Assembly (NCBI RefSeq): GCF_004354985.1
Contig: NZ_SMSK01000001.1
Span: forward strand, 744,001-808,000
Source: Segetibacter sp. 3557_3
Lineage (GTDB): Bacteria; Bacteroidota; Bacteroidia; Chitinophagales; Chitinophagaceae
Length of the DNA stretch: 64,000 bases
Direction of reading: 5' to 3'
Shown here: piece by piece, positions 33,850 through 42,917 of the stretch
How the letters are laid out: the number at the start of each line of letters is the position of its first letter
Position numbering within the stretch: the stretch's first letter is position 1
Translations under genes and position numbers: made by a program
The notes under the pieces: generated by a model
The model's input: only the letters and a program-made list of their open reading frames with translations
Databases searched by the model: none
What the model was told of the DNA's origin: nothing

Positions 33850-34512
33850 ATGAGCAGGCTTCGCACTATCTTGGACAGCACACCTAATCCTAAACCCCTT
33901 TGTATGCTAGTTCTAGACCGAAAAAAATTGCTCAACGGCTATGTGAGCCGCTTTGGACCACTCACCAATAGCCTTGCCGACGCTTTCCGCTTTTTATTGA
34001 GCCAGATTGAAAAAGACGATCGTTTTTCCAATACCGAAAGTGACAGGAGACAACTTGCTTATTGTATGGCAACGTTTAAATGGGAAACAGCCCATACGAT
34101 GCACCCCATCGACGAATATGGTGGTGATCCATATTTTAATAAGCGATATGGTCCATCCACCAGTGTGGGTAAAATGCTTGGAAACACCAAACCGGGCGAC
34201 GGTGCCCTATTTCATGGGCGGGGTTATGTTCAAATCACGGGTCGTAGAAATTACGCTAAAGCGCGCTCGCTGACGGGAGTCGACCTGGTTACACAGCCCG
34301 ACCTCGCTAAGGACCCTGTTGTGGCTTACCAGATCGCGATCCAGGGCATGAAAGAAGGCTGGTTCACCGGGAAAAAACTCTCCCAATTTATCAACAACGA
34401 AAAAGCAGACTTCGAAAATGCCCGGACCATCATCAATGGTTACGATAAGGCCGAAATCATCGCCAACATCGCACGCCGCTACAGTGAAATTTTAAGAGAG
34501 TCATTAACCTAA
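33850..34512 (+). CDS. GH19-type chitinase/endolysin-like hydrolase
   Basis: The 220-residue protein resembles the compact GH19 fold of phage endolysins and bacterial chitinases. The helix LAYCMATFKWETAHTMHP carries the first catalytic Glu, and the strand FHGRGYVQITGRRNYAKA is a GH19 hallmark. A substrate-binding helix and an INGYDK stretch follow. GH19 enzymes hydrolyse chitin or peptidoglycan. No signal peptide is seen from ATG 33850 or TTG 33844, so export would need another route. No holin, tail or phage genes are nearby. Confidence 0.82.
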   Translation: MSRLRTILDSTPNPKPLCMLVLDRKKLLNGYVSRFGPLTNSLADAFRFLLSQIEKDDRFSNTESDRRQLAYCMATFKWETAHTMHPIDEYGGDPYFNKRYGPSTSVGKMLGNTKPGDGALFHGRGYVQITGRRNYAKARSLTGVDLVTQPDLAKDPVVAYQIAIQGMKEGWFTGKKLSQFINNEKADFENARTIINGYDKAEIIANIARRYSEILRESLT

Positions 34513-34773
34513 TTCGAAAATGTAAAATGTAAAAATAGAAAGGTAAAAAAATCCGATTGGATGCATTGCTCCGTTTGATGTAGTGCTGCTATATTGCTCC
34601 CGGATCACCAGGTATTAGGAAAATCTGAAAAGCGGAATGGATTGTTCTTCATCCTAAGCCCAATCGTGAAGGCCCTGTGCAATTGATATCTGCATATTGT
34701 TATGGAAGCAGGTTAAGAAAGAAATTGTGTAGGGTGGTTCAAAAAACCGTTAAATGCCAATAGAATTGGTGCG

Positions 34774-34878
34774 GTACAAGTGAGCGACACCGCTCCGACT
34801 GCGCAGCGAACGGGCAAACAGAGGCTCACCAAAGGTCATCTGCTGGTCCCCACAAAACGCTATAACGAGATCCCATGG
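34774..34878 (-). repeat. Dispersed palindromic repeat, copy D with extended tail
   Basis: On the plus strand this reads GGTACAAGTGAGCGACACCG, then an inner hairpin (CTCCGACTGCGCAGCGAAC), GGGCAAAC, and the tail GGTCATCTGCTGGTCCCCAC. The tail recurs in copy H at 35108-35181. Confidence 0.65.
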
Positions 34879-34960
34879 CTTCCGACTTGTGCATCCATAC
34901 TATAATGTCGTTCAGTTAAGCGATTCTTTTTCAGCCAGGCCGAAGTTTTTCAATTGTAAA

Positions 34961-34982
34961 TTGTTGCGTCGCACTCTTGTAC
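34961..34982 (+). repeat. Dispersed repeat, copy E (minimal form)
   Basis: TTGTTGCGTCGCACTCTTGT then AC is the inverted counterpart of copy C at 19489-19511; 20 of 21 comparable bases match. Confidence 0.65.
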
Positions 34983-35107
34983 TCCATTGCATCATTGAGC
35001 AATCAACTGACTCAAAGGCTACCTAAATACATTAATCCATAATTCTGCATTCAAGGTCGTTTTGTTAGGGTAGGATTTCAAAAATACGCTCAATAGAATT
35101 ACCGAAC

Positions 35108-35181
35108 GTACAAGGGACACAACCGAAGCCTCACTAGTGGTCATCTGCCGGTCCCCAAAAAAACGCCATACCGGGTTGGCA
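35108..35181 (-). repeat. Dispersed repeat, copy H with extended tail
   Basis: GTACAAGGGACACAACCG, GCCTCACTAG and GGTCATCTGCCGGTCCCC align with copy D after removal of its inner hairpin. The end (CGCCATACCGGGTTGGC) also resembles 57536-57572. Confidence 0.6.
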
Positions 35182-35190
35182 TTAATTCAT

Positions 35191-35396
35191 ACTTCTGCAT
35201 TCATCATTCTAACTTCTGCATTCATCATTTATACTTCTGCATTACACTTCTGCATTCATCATTCATACTTCTGCATTCATCATTTATACTTCTGCATTAC
35301 ACTTCTGCATTCATCATTTATACTTCTGCATTCATCACTCATACTTCTGCATTCATCATTTATACTTCTGCATTATACTTCTGCATTCATCATTCA
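35191..35396. repeat. Tandem repeat: eight 21-base and three 13-base units
   Basis: Eleven copies of ACTTCTGCATT: eight full units of the form ACTTCTGCATTCATCATTYAT and three shortened units ACTTCTGCATTAY. There are no unique spacers, so it is not a CRISPR array. It ends 10 bases beyond the stop codon side of the Lrp-type gene. Translation in any frame gives a meaningless periodic peptide. Confidence 0.9.
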
Positions 35397-35405
35397 AAAT
35401 TTATC

Positions 35406-35912
35406 TCAAACCGGCTCCACCACAATATGGGTTTGTTTGATAATGCCCATTACAAATATGCTCTGCACATTGCCGATGTTTTCTATCTGGCTCAACCGGT
35501 TCACATGAAAGTTATAGTAGGTATTCATATCGGCTGCCACAACCTTTAGCATAAAGTCGAATTCGCCCGAGATGTTGTAACATTCAATCACCTCGTTGAA
35601 TTCATGAATGGCCTTGATGAATTTATCGCCCGCCTCTTTACTATGTTGTTTCAGCGAAACATAACAAATTACCATCAGTCCCTTCTGCACCTTGGTGTGG
35701 TCAACCAGTGTTGCATATTGTTTTATAACTCCCGAAGCTTCCATTCGCTTGATCCGCTCGTGAACCGGGGTTGTACTCAAGTGTATCTTGTCGGAGATTT
35801 CTTTAACCGTGATCCGGGCGTTTTCCTGCAATAAGCGAAGTATCGCAAGGTCCTTTTGATCCAACGGGTCGTGGTTAACAGAAGATTCTTCTTTTTTCGG
35901 GGTCTTGCTCAT
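35406..35912 (-). CDS. Lrp/AsnC-family transcriptional regulator
   Basis: The 168-residue protein has an N-terminal winged helix-turn-helix (DQKDLAILRLLQENARITVK ... HLSTTPVHERIKRMEASGVI) and a C-terminal RAM/AsnC effector domain (MVICYVSLKQHS ... CYNISGEFDFMLKVVAADM). Lrp-type proteins sense amino acids and form octamers. It is divergent from ahcY with 168 bases between, so it may regulate methionine-cycle genes; that is inference. The start at 35912 (MSKTPKKEES) is preferred over a longer frame that would overlap promoter-like DNA. Confidence 0.93.
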   Translation of the reverse strand: MSKTPKKEESSVNHDPLDQKDLAILRLLQENARITVKEISDKIHLSTTPVHERIKRMEASGVIKQYATLVDHTKVQKGLMVICYVSLKQHSKEAGDKFIKAIHEFNEVIECYNISGEFDFMLKVVAADMNTYYNFHVNRLSQIENIGNVQSIFVMGIIKQTHIVVEPV

Positions 35913-36002
35913 AGCAAAGCGTAGGTTTATTCTGTAAATGTAGCGAAACGCCTTATTCCGTTCCAAACTTTCAATTTAGCGCAGGATATTCCACTGAAAA
36001 TA

Positions 36003-36010
36003 TAGATTTG
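36003..36010 (+). promoter_or_regulatory. -7 element of ahcY
   Basis: TAGATTTG matches TAnnTTTG; the ahcY ATG is 70 bases downstream. No -33 TTG was found at the expected distance. Confidence 0.55.
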
Positions 36011-36080
36011 CATCATCAAACATCAAGTCGATAACCCACATCATGGTTGTCGGCCTTCACTTAAAATTCAAAACATAACT

Positions 36081-37409
36081 ATGTCAACACTTACAAAATC
36101 ACAACTCGACTTCAGCCTGAAGAACAAAGTTGCTGATATGAGCCTTGCAGAATGGGGCCGTAAAGAAATCCGCCTTGCCGAAGCAGAAATGCCAGGCCTT
36201 ATGAGCATTCGCGCCGAATACGCCGAAGCACAGCCGCTAAAAGGCGCACGCATTGCGGGTTGTCTTCACATGACCATTCAAACCGCTGTGCTTATCGAAA
36301 CACTGGTTGCGCTTGGTGCTGAAGTAAAGTGGAGCTCATGTAATATTTTCTCTACACAAGATCATGCTGCTGCTGCAATTGCCGCTGCCGGTATTGGTGT
36401 TTTCGCCTGGAAAGGTCAGAGCCAGCAGGATGCTGACTGGTGTATTGAACAGACCCTGTTCTTTGGTGGCGCCGACCGTCCGCTGAACATGATCCTTGAC
36501 GATGGCGGTGACCTCACCAACATGGTTTTTGATCAATATCCTGAGCTGATCCAACACGTTAAAGGACTTAGCGAAGAAACGACTACAGGTGTACACCGTT
36601 TGTACGAAAGAATGGAAAAAGGTACTTTGCCAATTCCTGCAATCAACGTTAACGACAGTGTTACCAAATCAAAATTCGACAACAAATACGGTTGTAAAGA
36701 AAGCCTGGTGGATTCTATCCGTCGCGCTACAGACGTAATGATGGCGGGTAAAGTGGCTGTTGTTGGTGGATACGGCGACGTTGGTAAAGGTTCTGCAGAG
36801 TCACTTCGTGGTGCAGGTGCACGTGTTATTGTAACCGAAATCGATCCTATCTGTGCTTTACAAGCTGCTATGGACGGTTTTGAAGTTAAAAAGATGATCG
36901 ACGCTGTAAAAGAAGCCGACATTATTGTTACCGCTTCAGGTTGCCGCGACCTCATCACGGGCGAACACTTCAGGCTTATGAAAGACAAAGCCATCGTTTG
37001 TAACATTGGTCACTTCGATATTGAAATCGACGTTGCCTGGTTAAACGACAACTACGGACATACAAAAGATACCATCAAGCCACAAGTTGACATCTACAAT
37101 CTTGATGGTAAAGATGTTATTCTTCTTGCTGAAGGCCGCCTGGTAAACCTTGGCTGTGCAACCGGTCACCCAAGTTTTGTAATGAGTAACTCGTTTACAA
37201 ACCAAACACTTGCTCAAATCGAACTTTGGACAAACCCTGGTAAATACGAGAACAAAGTATATGTACTACCAAAACACCTTGATGAAAAGGTTGCTCGTTT
37301 GCACCTTGCAAAAATCGGTGTTGAACTTGAGGAGTTGACTGAAGCCCAATCTGCATACCTCGGTATCAGCAAAAACGGGCCGTTCAAACCTGAATTGTAC
37401 CGCTACTAA
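36081..37409 (+). CDS. ahcY: Adenosylhomocysteinase
   Basis: The 442-residue protein matches S-adenosylhomocysteine hydrolase throughout: [33 protein letters not shown], the NAD-binding loop [13 protein letters not shown], and the C-terminal end FKPELYRY with the conserved Lys-Tyr pattern that closes the neighbouring NAD site. It hydrolyses S-adenosylhomocysteine to adenosine and homocysteine and keeps methylation reactions running. It has a promoter and a terminator of its own. Confidence 0.98.
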   Translation: MSTLTKSQLDFSLKNKVADMSLAEWGRKEIRLAEAEMPGLMSIRAEYAEAQPLKGARIAGCLHMTIQTAVLIETLVALGAEVKWSSCNIFSTQDHAAAAIAAAGIGVFAWKGQSQQDADWCIEQTLFFGGADRPLNMILDDGGDLTNMVFDQYPELIQHVKGLSEETTTGVHRLYERMEKGTLPIPAINVNDSVTKSKFDNKYGCKESLVDSIRRATDVMMAGKVAVVGGYGDVGKGSAESLRGAGARVIVTEIDPICALQAAMDGFEVKKMIDAVKEADIIVTASGCRDLITGEHFRLMKDKAIVCNIGHFDIEIDVAWLNDNYGHTKDTIKPQVDIYNLDGKDVILLAEGRLVNLGCATGHPSFVMSNSFTNQTLAQIELWTNPGKYENKVYVLPKHLDEKVARLHLAKIGVELEELTEAQSAYLGISKNGPFKPELYRY

Positions 37410-37441
37410 GATTACCTGATCGCAGTTTGCGACATCATACC

Positions 37442-37471
37442 AACCCGCTTCTAATGAGGCGGGTTTTTTTT
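37442..37471 (+). terminator. Intrinsic terminator after ahcY
   Basis: AACCCGC (37442-37448) pairs with GCGGGTT (37459-37465), followed by a run of T's to 37471. Confidence 0.85.
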
Positions 37472-37908
37472 GTGCCCCTTTTCAGCCCGGCACCTGCGCA
37501 TAAGGTACCACAGGCTTTACCTGAATGGATATAACCTTCGGATGCGTTCATTTATCAGCAATCACATTTCTTGAAAAAATCATGGAACCTCGTGCATGAC
37601 ATACGATTCAACTCACCTGGCGTTTTTTTTGTGCGCCGGCATTTGTACCTATGGCGACAGTGGTTGCGACGCTCCGTTTTAACTTTTGTACTTTTTTCAA
37701 CCAGGTAGGATTACCACTAATTTCTATCCGGTGACCAATGGTGTTGGTTCATTGCATGGCAAAACTGGTTAAGAATGGACAATTGCGAAACGCCCTCATG
37801 CAAATATTTACCGCTATTTTGAGAGACCTGCGCAGGACTGAATTTACCTGAACACGGGTCTGTACTGCAAGGTCGCAGGTTGTACAGTTCACCATTTATA
37901 TCGTTCGT
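37472..37908. other. Gap between ahcY and the secreted 596-residue protein
   Basis: About 440 bases without a convincing ORF. Contains GTGGTTGCGACGCTCCG followed by CTTTTGTAC near 37660-37700, possibly a decayed member of the dispersed repeat family. Confidence 0.45.
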
Positions 37909-39699
37909 ATGAAATTAAAAGCAGCACTAATTGGGTTTGGAATCATCATTTGCCAACAGGGATTCACACAAATTAAACATGTTCCGCATTCATCTGCCCC
38001 GGCAGTTCGCCACGATCGTTCCGGCCCCCTCATGGGCAACGCTATCCAAAACATAAGCCGACACGATACACCTTCAGCCAATCAACCAGGTAGCAATCCC
38101 AACTACACTGTTGAGCCAAACAGCCCCGAGCGTCGTGGATATGGAGATTACATCGCCGAACCCTCAGTAGAGCAAACCCAGTTTGGAACGAAGAACGCAC
38201 CTCGCCTGGTTGCGAGTTTCGACGGGCTTGGTGTAGGCTTCGAGGGCCCGCAGGGAACCGCAACCGTTCGCAATCCATCTGATAATTCGCTTGCGGTAGG
38301 ACTAAACCATATCGTTCAAACGGTAAACTCCCGCATGGCCATCTTCACCAAACGGGGGCGGCAATTCGATAGTACCGGCAAGGTGTTGTATGGCCCCGTA
38401 GAAACCAGGAACGTATTTCGGGGTTTTGGGGGTCCTTGTGAAAAAATCAACAATGGCGATGCTGTTGTACGCTATGATCAGCTTGCCGACCGGTGGCTGA
38501 TCGTTATGCCAACATTCCGGCGGCTGCCTTCGCGCGAAACGGAGCTAATCAACGGAGTGCCCGGAGTATTGGGCAGGGCAGGCAAAGCAGAACCCTTGTT
38601 CATTCCACCTTACACAAAACCAGATACAAGTCAGCCCATACGGCAACCCAGGCCACCAAAGGAGGAAGGTGCATACTGTATGTGCTATGCGATTTCTACC
38701 GGTCCTGACCCGTTTGGCCCCTATTACCGCTACGAGTTTACCCGCAAATTGTTCCCGGATTATCCCCGCCCTGCTGTTTGGCCCGACGGCTATTATACTT
38801 CAACAAGCACCGGCGATGATGTAATTGAGAAACACGCCTATGTAGTTGACCGAACAAAGATGTTGAAAGGCGAAGATGCAACCGAACAAGCGTTTATCAT
38901 CAAAGATGTAAACTTCCTGGTAAACGCCGATCTCGATGGCAAGCAGTTACCACCTGCGGGTGCACCAAACATCATGCTTGCAGCCGGGGGATCGCAGTTG
39001 AAAAACATTTTGGAGGATGATGGCATCTATGCCTGGAAATTTCATGTAGACTGGAAAGACCCGGCGAAAACAAAGCTCGAAGGACCCGTAAAGATTACCG
39101 TTGCACCTTATCGCTACATGGGTGGTGGCCAGTTAACAAAAGCAGTTCCGCAACCTGGAACGGAACAAAGGCTCGACGCCCAGGGTGACAAGCTGATGGC
39201 CAGGTTGGTTTATCGCCGTATCGGCAAGCGGGAATCGATGGTGGCGGTACACTCCGTGAACACCAGTGCGGGTGCCGGTGGTGTTCGCTGGTATGAGTTT
39301 GTGCTCGACAACAATCGCGAAGTAAAACTTTTCCAGCAAGGCACGTATGCACCAACTGCCCAGTTCAGGTGGATGGCCAGCCCGGCCATTGATCGCTGGG
39401 GAAACATCGGAATTGGCTACTCTTTTGGTGGCGCAGACGAATATCCAGGCCAGCGTTTTGCCGGAAGACATTCCGGCGACGCTGTTGGGATAATGACCTT
39501 AAATGAAGCCATCCTGGTGAGCGGCGAAGCCGCGCAAACCTATACGTTGCGCTGGCAGGACTATACGCAAACCGCTGTTGACCCCAGTGATGACGAAACC
39601 ATATGGTATGTAGGCGATTACCTGAAAAAAGATGCAAAAAGTTATTCCACTAAAATCGGTGCATTTCGCTTGAACCAGGAAAAGAAGAAATCACGGTAA
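37909..39699 (+). CDS. Large secreted protein of unknown function
   Basis: The 596-residue protein has a signal peptide (MKLKAALIGFGIIICQQGFTQ). The mature part contains FDGLGVGFEGPQGTATVRNP, DNSLAVGLNHIVQTVNSRMA and a middle section with GGPCEKINNGDAVVRYDQLA and GAYCMCYAISTGPDPFGPYY. It ends with MASPAIDRWGNIGIGYSFGG. The repeated 'aD...W..g...S' strands and absence of long helices suggest a beta-propeller. I do not recognise a named family. The C terminus is basic (NQEKKKSR) without a type IX sorting signal. A gluconokinase-type gene follows. Confidence 0.75.
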   Translation: MKLKAALIGFGIIICQQGFTQIKHVPHSSAPAVRHDRSGPLMGNAIQNISRHDTPSANQPGSNPNYTVEPNSPERRGYGDYIAEPSVEQTQFGTKNAPRLVASFDGLGVGFEGPQGTATVRNPSDNSLAVGLNHIVQTVNSRMAIFTKRGRQFDSTGKVLYGPVETRNVFRGFGGPCEKINNGDAVVRYDQLADRWLIVMPTFRRLPSRETELINGVPGVLGRAGKAEPLFIPPYTKPDTSQPIRQPRPPKEEGAYCMCYAISTGPDPFGPYYRYEFTRKLFPDYPRPAVWPDGYYTSTSTGDDVIEKHAYVVDRTKMLKGEDATEQAFIIKDVNFLVNADLDGKQLPPAGAPNIMLAAGGSQLKNILEDDGIYAWKFHVDWKDPAKTKLEGPVKITVAPYRYMGGGQLTKAVPQPGTEQRLDAQGDKLMARLVYRRIGKRESMVAVHSVNTSAGAGGVRWYEFVLDNNREVKLFQQGTYAPTAQFRWMASPAIDRWGNIGIGYSFGGADEYPGQRFAGRHSGDAVGIMTLNEAILVSGEAAQTYTLRWQDYTQTAVDPSDDETIWYVGDYLKKDAKSYSTKIGAFRLNQEKKKSR

Positions 39700-39790
39700 T
39701 TAAGCTGGGGGTGAGTTCAGCGATCGGGGTATATTCCGGCTTGTCCACTCCATCTGTTTAAAGACGACAACCGGGGTGCATCCAAAACAG

Positions 39791-39798
39791 TATATTTG
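39791..39798 (+). promoter_or_regulatory. -7 element of the gluconokinase gene
   Basis: TATATTTG matches TAnnTTTG and ends 10 bases before the ATG at 39809, implying a leader of only about five bases. Confidence 0.5.
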
Positions 39799-39808
39799 GA
39801 TTTTGCTC

Positions 39809-41269
39809 ATGAAGCACATTATCGGCGTCGATATCGGAACCAGTTCATCCAAAGCAATCCTGGTTAATGAAAAGGGTGAAGCACTTGACTCATGTCATTG
39901 TGCCTATGGCATTACAGAACCACAGCCCGGCTACCGGGTGCAGGACCCCGAGGTAATCCTTACAGCTGTACTCGACGCCCTAACACAACTGCTTCAACAA
40001 CTTCCACCGGGTACAAGCATCGGTGCAATGGGATTTAGTGCTGCAATGCACAGCATCCTGGCGGTCGATGAAGCCGGCAAACCCCTGACCAGCCTGATTA
40101 CCTGGGCCGATTCGAGGAGCACAGCTCAGGCTGATTTCTTAACAAACAGTGGTCAGGCGGGCTACCTATACCGGGAGTGCGGTGTGCCCATTCACACGAT
40201 GTTACCGCTAACAAGGATCATGTGGTGGAAAGAAAATGAACCTGAATTGTATACAAAGGCAAGACGGTTTATCTCTATTAAGGAATACATCATCTTCCAC
40301 CTTACCGGCGAATACGTTGTTGATCATTCTATTGCCTGCTCATCGGGTTTGTTTAACCTCCACGAGCTCACCTGGGATGATGTTGCCCTGGGCTTTGCCG
40401 GGATCACACCCGGGAGCCTGTCAACCCCGGTTGAAGTTACCCATCTCATGCAAATCAAATTGTCTCCGGTCGTCGCCGGGTACAACATCCCGGCTGATAT
40501 TCCGCTGGTAGTTGGCAGCAGCGATGGCTGTCTTGCAAATGTGGGCAGCGGTGTTCAACAGGAAACCGACATCGCTGTAACGATCGGCACAAGTGCTGCC
40601 GTTCGCATAACCAGTAACCATACGCATTTTACTGAAAAGCAAAGCCTATTCAATTACCTGTTAACCCCGGGCACGTTTATATGTGGGGGCGCAAGCAACA
40701 ACGGTTCCATATTGCTGAAATGGATGGCTGAATCTATGTTTAACGACTCCGGTTTTGAAGATCCGGAACACTTCATCGACACTGCAATGAAAGCACCCGC
40801 CGGAAGTAAGGGTCTGCTATTTCTTCCATACCTGTTGGGCGAGCGGGCGCCTGTTTGGGATGCCGGTGCCAGCGGAATAGTCTCGGGGCTTCGATTCGAC
40901 CATACCCGCGAAGATTGGATGCGTGCTCTTCTGGAAGGCATCACCATGAACCTTAAAGTTATTATCAACGACCTGCTGCAGGTAAGTAGCGGGGTAACCA
41001 GGATCGTAGCGAGTGGTGGATTTACGCGTTCGGAAGAATGGGTGCAGATGCTTGCCGACATCACGAACTTACCGGTGGTTGTAAATACCCCCGAAGATGC
41101 ATCAGGCATTGGCGCAGCTATTATCGCGGGGTATAGCACGGGTTTGTTTTCTTCGCCAAGTTACGAGCCGGAACCACCGGAGCGGTTTTATTCGCCCAAC
41201 CTGGAGGCACAGGCCACCTATCAGTCGAACTTTCTAAAGTTTGCCGAGTTGTACCAGCGGAACAAATAG
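39809..41269 (+). CDS. FGGY-family carbohydrate kinase, gluconokinase-type
   Basis: The 486-residue protein has the FGGY ATPase start IIGVDIGTSSSKAILVN, the sugar site GFSAAMHSILAVD with ITWADSR, VVGSSDGCLANVGSG, and the nucleotide-binding IVASGGFTRSEEWVQMLADI. The layout MHS..TWAD is typical of the gluconokinase/xylulokinase branch; gluconate is the most likely substrate but this is not certain. ATG 39809 gives MKHIIGVDIG; an open frame extends 11 codons upstream through the promoter. Confidence 0.9.
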   Translation: MKHIIGVDIGTSSSKAILVNEKGEALDSCHCAYGITEPQPGYRVQDPEVILTAVLDALTQLLQQLPPGTSIGAMGFSAAMHSILAVDEAGKPLTSLITWADSRSTAQADFLTNSGQAGYLYRECGVPIHTMLPLTRIMWWKENEPELYTKARRFISIKEYIIFHLTGEYVVDHSIACSSGLFNLHELTWDDVALGFAGITPGSLSTPVEVTHLMQIKLSPVVAGYNIPADIPLVVGSSDGCLANVGSGVQQETDIAVTIGTSAAVRITSNHTHFTEKQSLFNYLLTPGTFICGGASNNGSILLKWMAESMFNDSGFEDPEHFIDTAMKAPAGSKGLLFLPYLLGERAPVWDAGASGIVSGLRFDHTREDWMRALLEGITMNLKVIINDLLQVSSGVTRIVASGGFTRSEEWVQMLADITNLPVVVNTPEDASGIGAAIIAGYSTGLFSSPSYEPEPPERFYSPNLEAQATYQSNFLKFAELYQRNK

Positions 41270-41402
41270 TAGAAAGAAACAGCTGGCAGGATTGTTATGC
41301 AGGATTGAGAAACAGTGTACCGGAACGTGGCAATGCAAAACTGGCGATCATACCTGTGAATACGCGGGCGTTATCCCTTAACCCAAATGCAAGTTTGTTT
41401 AT

Positions 41403-41630
41403 ATGGCTGAATACCTGATTAATGTTGGAGATATTGAAGCGTTGCAAATGATCAACGATCGCGACGAGCTTGAACGTATTTTCACGAAAGCGAAGAGCAC
41501 TGTTGTACAGGGAAGCGCCGTGGTAATTGCCAGGCAATTTACAGGAGGTAAGATGGAGCCATTTGATGAAATTACTACGGAAGCTGACCTTGAAACCTAC
41601 AAAGAGTCTGTATTCAAACATCTAAAATAA
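41403..41630 (+). CDS. Small hypothetical protein (75 residues)
   Basis: The product MAEYLINVGDIEALQMINDR... has a mixed alpha/beta composition, a small basic middle (AKSTVVQGSAVVIARQFTGG) and an acidic end. No signal peptide or membrane segment. The family is not recognised. It is followed after 52 bases by another small gene with its own promoter. Confidence 0.65.
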   Translation: MAEYLINVGDIEALQMINDRDELERIFTKAKSTVVQGSAVVIARQFTGGKMEPFDEITTEADLETYKESVFKHLK

Positions 41631-41659
41631 CAGCAGGAAACAAGGTACTGTTTACATCA

Positions 41660-41667
41660 TATATTTG
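41660..41667 (+). promoter_or_regulatory. -7 element before the gene at 41683
   Basis: TATATTTG matches TAnnTTTG and ends 15 bases before the ATG at 41683. Confidence 0.55.
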
Positions 41668-41682
41668 CCACAACTACAATTT

Positions 41683-41940
41683 ATGTCTTCAACCATTCCT
41701 TTTGAATTAAACGGTTCCGAATATATTGCAGAAGCAGTGTCGGCCAAAGACCCTGAAACAAACCAGGTGCAATACTTTGTAAAGATCAATGGCGATCCAG
41801 CCTGCTTTATCAACTTTAGCTATTCCGGCGCGTCAACCCTGGCTGAAGACTCGTCTTCACCTGAATTAACTCCTGAATTTAAGGAAGCTATGAAAAAGGC
41901 TTTGCTCGACTACCTTGCGGGCAGTATGGCGAACGATTGA
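41683..41940 (+). CDS. Small hypothetical protein (85 residues)
   Basis: The product starts MSSTIPFELNGSEYIAEAVS, then QVQYFVKINGDPACFINFSY, and ends with a helix (EFKEAMKKALLDYLAGSMAND). It is predicted soluble. The family is not recognised. I chose ATG 41683; the open frame starts 6 codons earlier, within the promoter. It converges with the exported Ntn-like gene at 41945. Confidence 0.68.
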   Translation: MSSTIPFELNGSEYIAEAVSAKDPETNQVQYFVKINGDPACFINFSYSGASTLAEDSSSPELTPEFKEAMKKALLDYLAGSMAND

Positions 41941-41944
41941 TGAA

Positions 41945-42724
41945 CTAGGGTAAAACAACCGGGGTGCCTTTCTTTCTACGGATCCATTTTACACCCGACG
42001 GTGTTATGCGTAATATATCAATAGGCCCTCCAACCAGCTTTGGTGTACTTGCGGCCTGTACACTTACCAGCTTTTCTACAAACTTCTCCGGTGTCATTGT
42101 CACCCGCTGAACCGACTGCATGTACTTATTGATAGCTGTTTTCTGCCCAAGGTAATAAACAGCATCTTTCAGGTTGCCCTTGCCATAAGATATCTCTTCG
42201 GTAGTAACGTTTATTGTGGCACCATCCGTTACCTTAAAGCCAAGCAGATGCGCATACGGTGTTTTGTTCTTTATACCAATCAAACAAACAGACGTGAAAT
42301 AATCCGATGCAACCAGGTTGTTCCGGTAAAGGTTATTGTTAGCCGATTTAATGTAGTTTAGATAAGGCAACAAGGCCCTCTCAACGCTCCTTTTAATTCT
42401 GTTGGTTACCTCCGGCCAGGTTGTAAAGTTTTGAAGCTCCGCGTCTATCAGCCGGGCAACGTTAAAATTTTGGGAGTTATTGGAGGTGACCCCTGCCATT
42501 GAGAAGTAAACGTTGCTGCGCTGATAGATTTTTGACACCATTGCCACACTCTCCCTATTACCCGATACCGTAGTAAAAACCCCCTTGCTGTCGGCAGCCA
42601 TCATCACAAATTCCGGCGTTATATATATTACAATTGTCGTTGACCAAAGGCTGGTCGACAATGCTACCGCTATAGTGAGAAGGGTAAATCGGCGTAAGAT
42701 ATAATTGAACCTGGTGCGGAGCAT
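41945..42724 (-). CDS. Exported protein with proteasome-type Ntn-hydrolase signature
   Basis: The 259-residue protein starts with a signal peptide (basic MLRTRFNYILRR, hydrophobic FTLLTIAVALSTSLWS). Directly after it comes TTIVIYITPEFVMMAADSKG, which lines up with the N terminus of proteasome beta subunits and HslV (TTxV...V.aaDs). If cleavage occurs before Thr29, the mature N terminus would be Thr1 with Asp at 17 (Asp45), a Lys at 37 (Lys65, in MVSKIY, near proteasome Lys33) and FSMAGVTSN at the position of the conserved Gly47 region. A later strand, SVCLIGIKN, is like the central strand of that fold. The C-terminal 60 residues end with a basic tail (WIRRKKGTP). Proteasome-type proteins are cytoplasmic; an exported form would be unusual. 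Function is unknown. Confidence 0.6.
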   Translation of the reverse strand: MLRTRFNYILRRFTLLTIAVALSTSLWSTTIVIYITPEFVMMAADSKGVFTTVSGNRESVAMVSKIYQRSNVYFSMAGVTSNNSQNFNVARLIDAELQNFTTWPEVTNRIKRSVERALLPYLNYIKSANNNLYRNNLVASDYFTSVCLIGIKNKTPYAHLLGFKVTDGATINVTTEEISYGKGNLKDAVYYLGQKTAINKYMQSVQRVTMTPEKFVEKLVSVQAASTPKLVGGPIDILRITPSGVKWIRRKKGTPVVLP

Positions 42725-42917
42725 CTTAATAACAGTTGATGAAGCAAAACCGACTTACCTGTATGGTGGTATACCGGGTGATTGAGGAGTTTATTGAACA
42801 ATACATTGTCAGGTTTCGCTCCCACTTAATGTTTACTGCTGGCCTGTCAATTTACAACATTCGCTAAAGATTTAGCTGACGTGTTGATCAATTATCTACA
42901 ATTTATAAATTGCGTCA

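Larger units (their letters stand above)
34513..35405. other. Repeat-rich gene-free stretch
   Basis: About 890 bases with no convincing gene. It holds dispersed repeat copies D (34774-34878), E (34961-34982) and H (35108-35181), and an 11-unit tandem repeat (35191-35396) that ends next to the Lrp-type gene. The first 260 bases are A-rich and featureless. Confidence 0.7.

Noticed and set aside
35191-35396. CRISPR-like array of short repeats
   Set aside because: The units abut directly with no unique spacers, and no cas genes are nearby.
35137-35508. Open frame of 123 codons over the tandem repeat
   Set aside because: It translates the repeat into a periodic peptide (SAFII, LLHSS) and overlaps the Lrp-type gene; not a natural protein.
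35967-36080. SAH or SAM riboswitch before ahcY
   Set aside because: The leader is short and A/T-rich; no conserved riboswitch core could be recognised.
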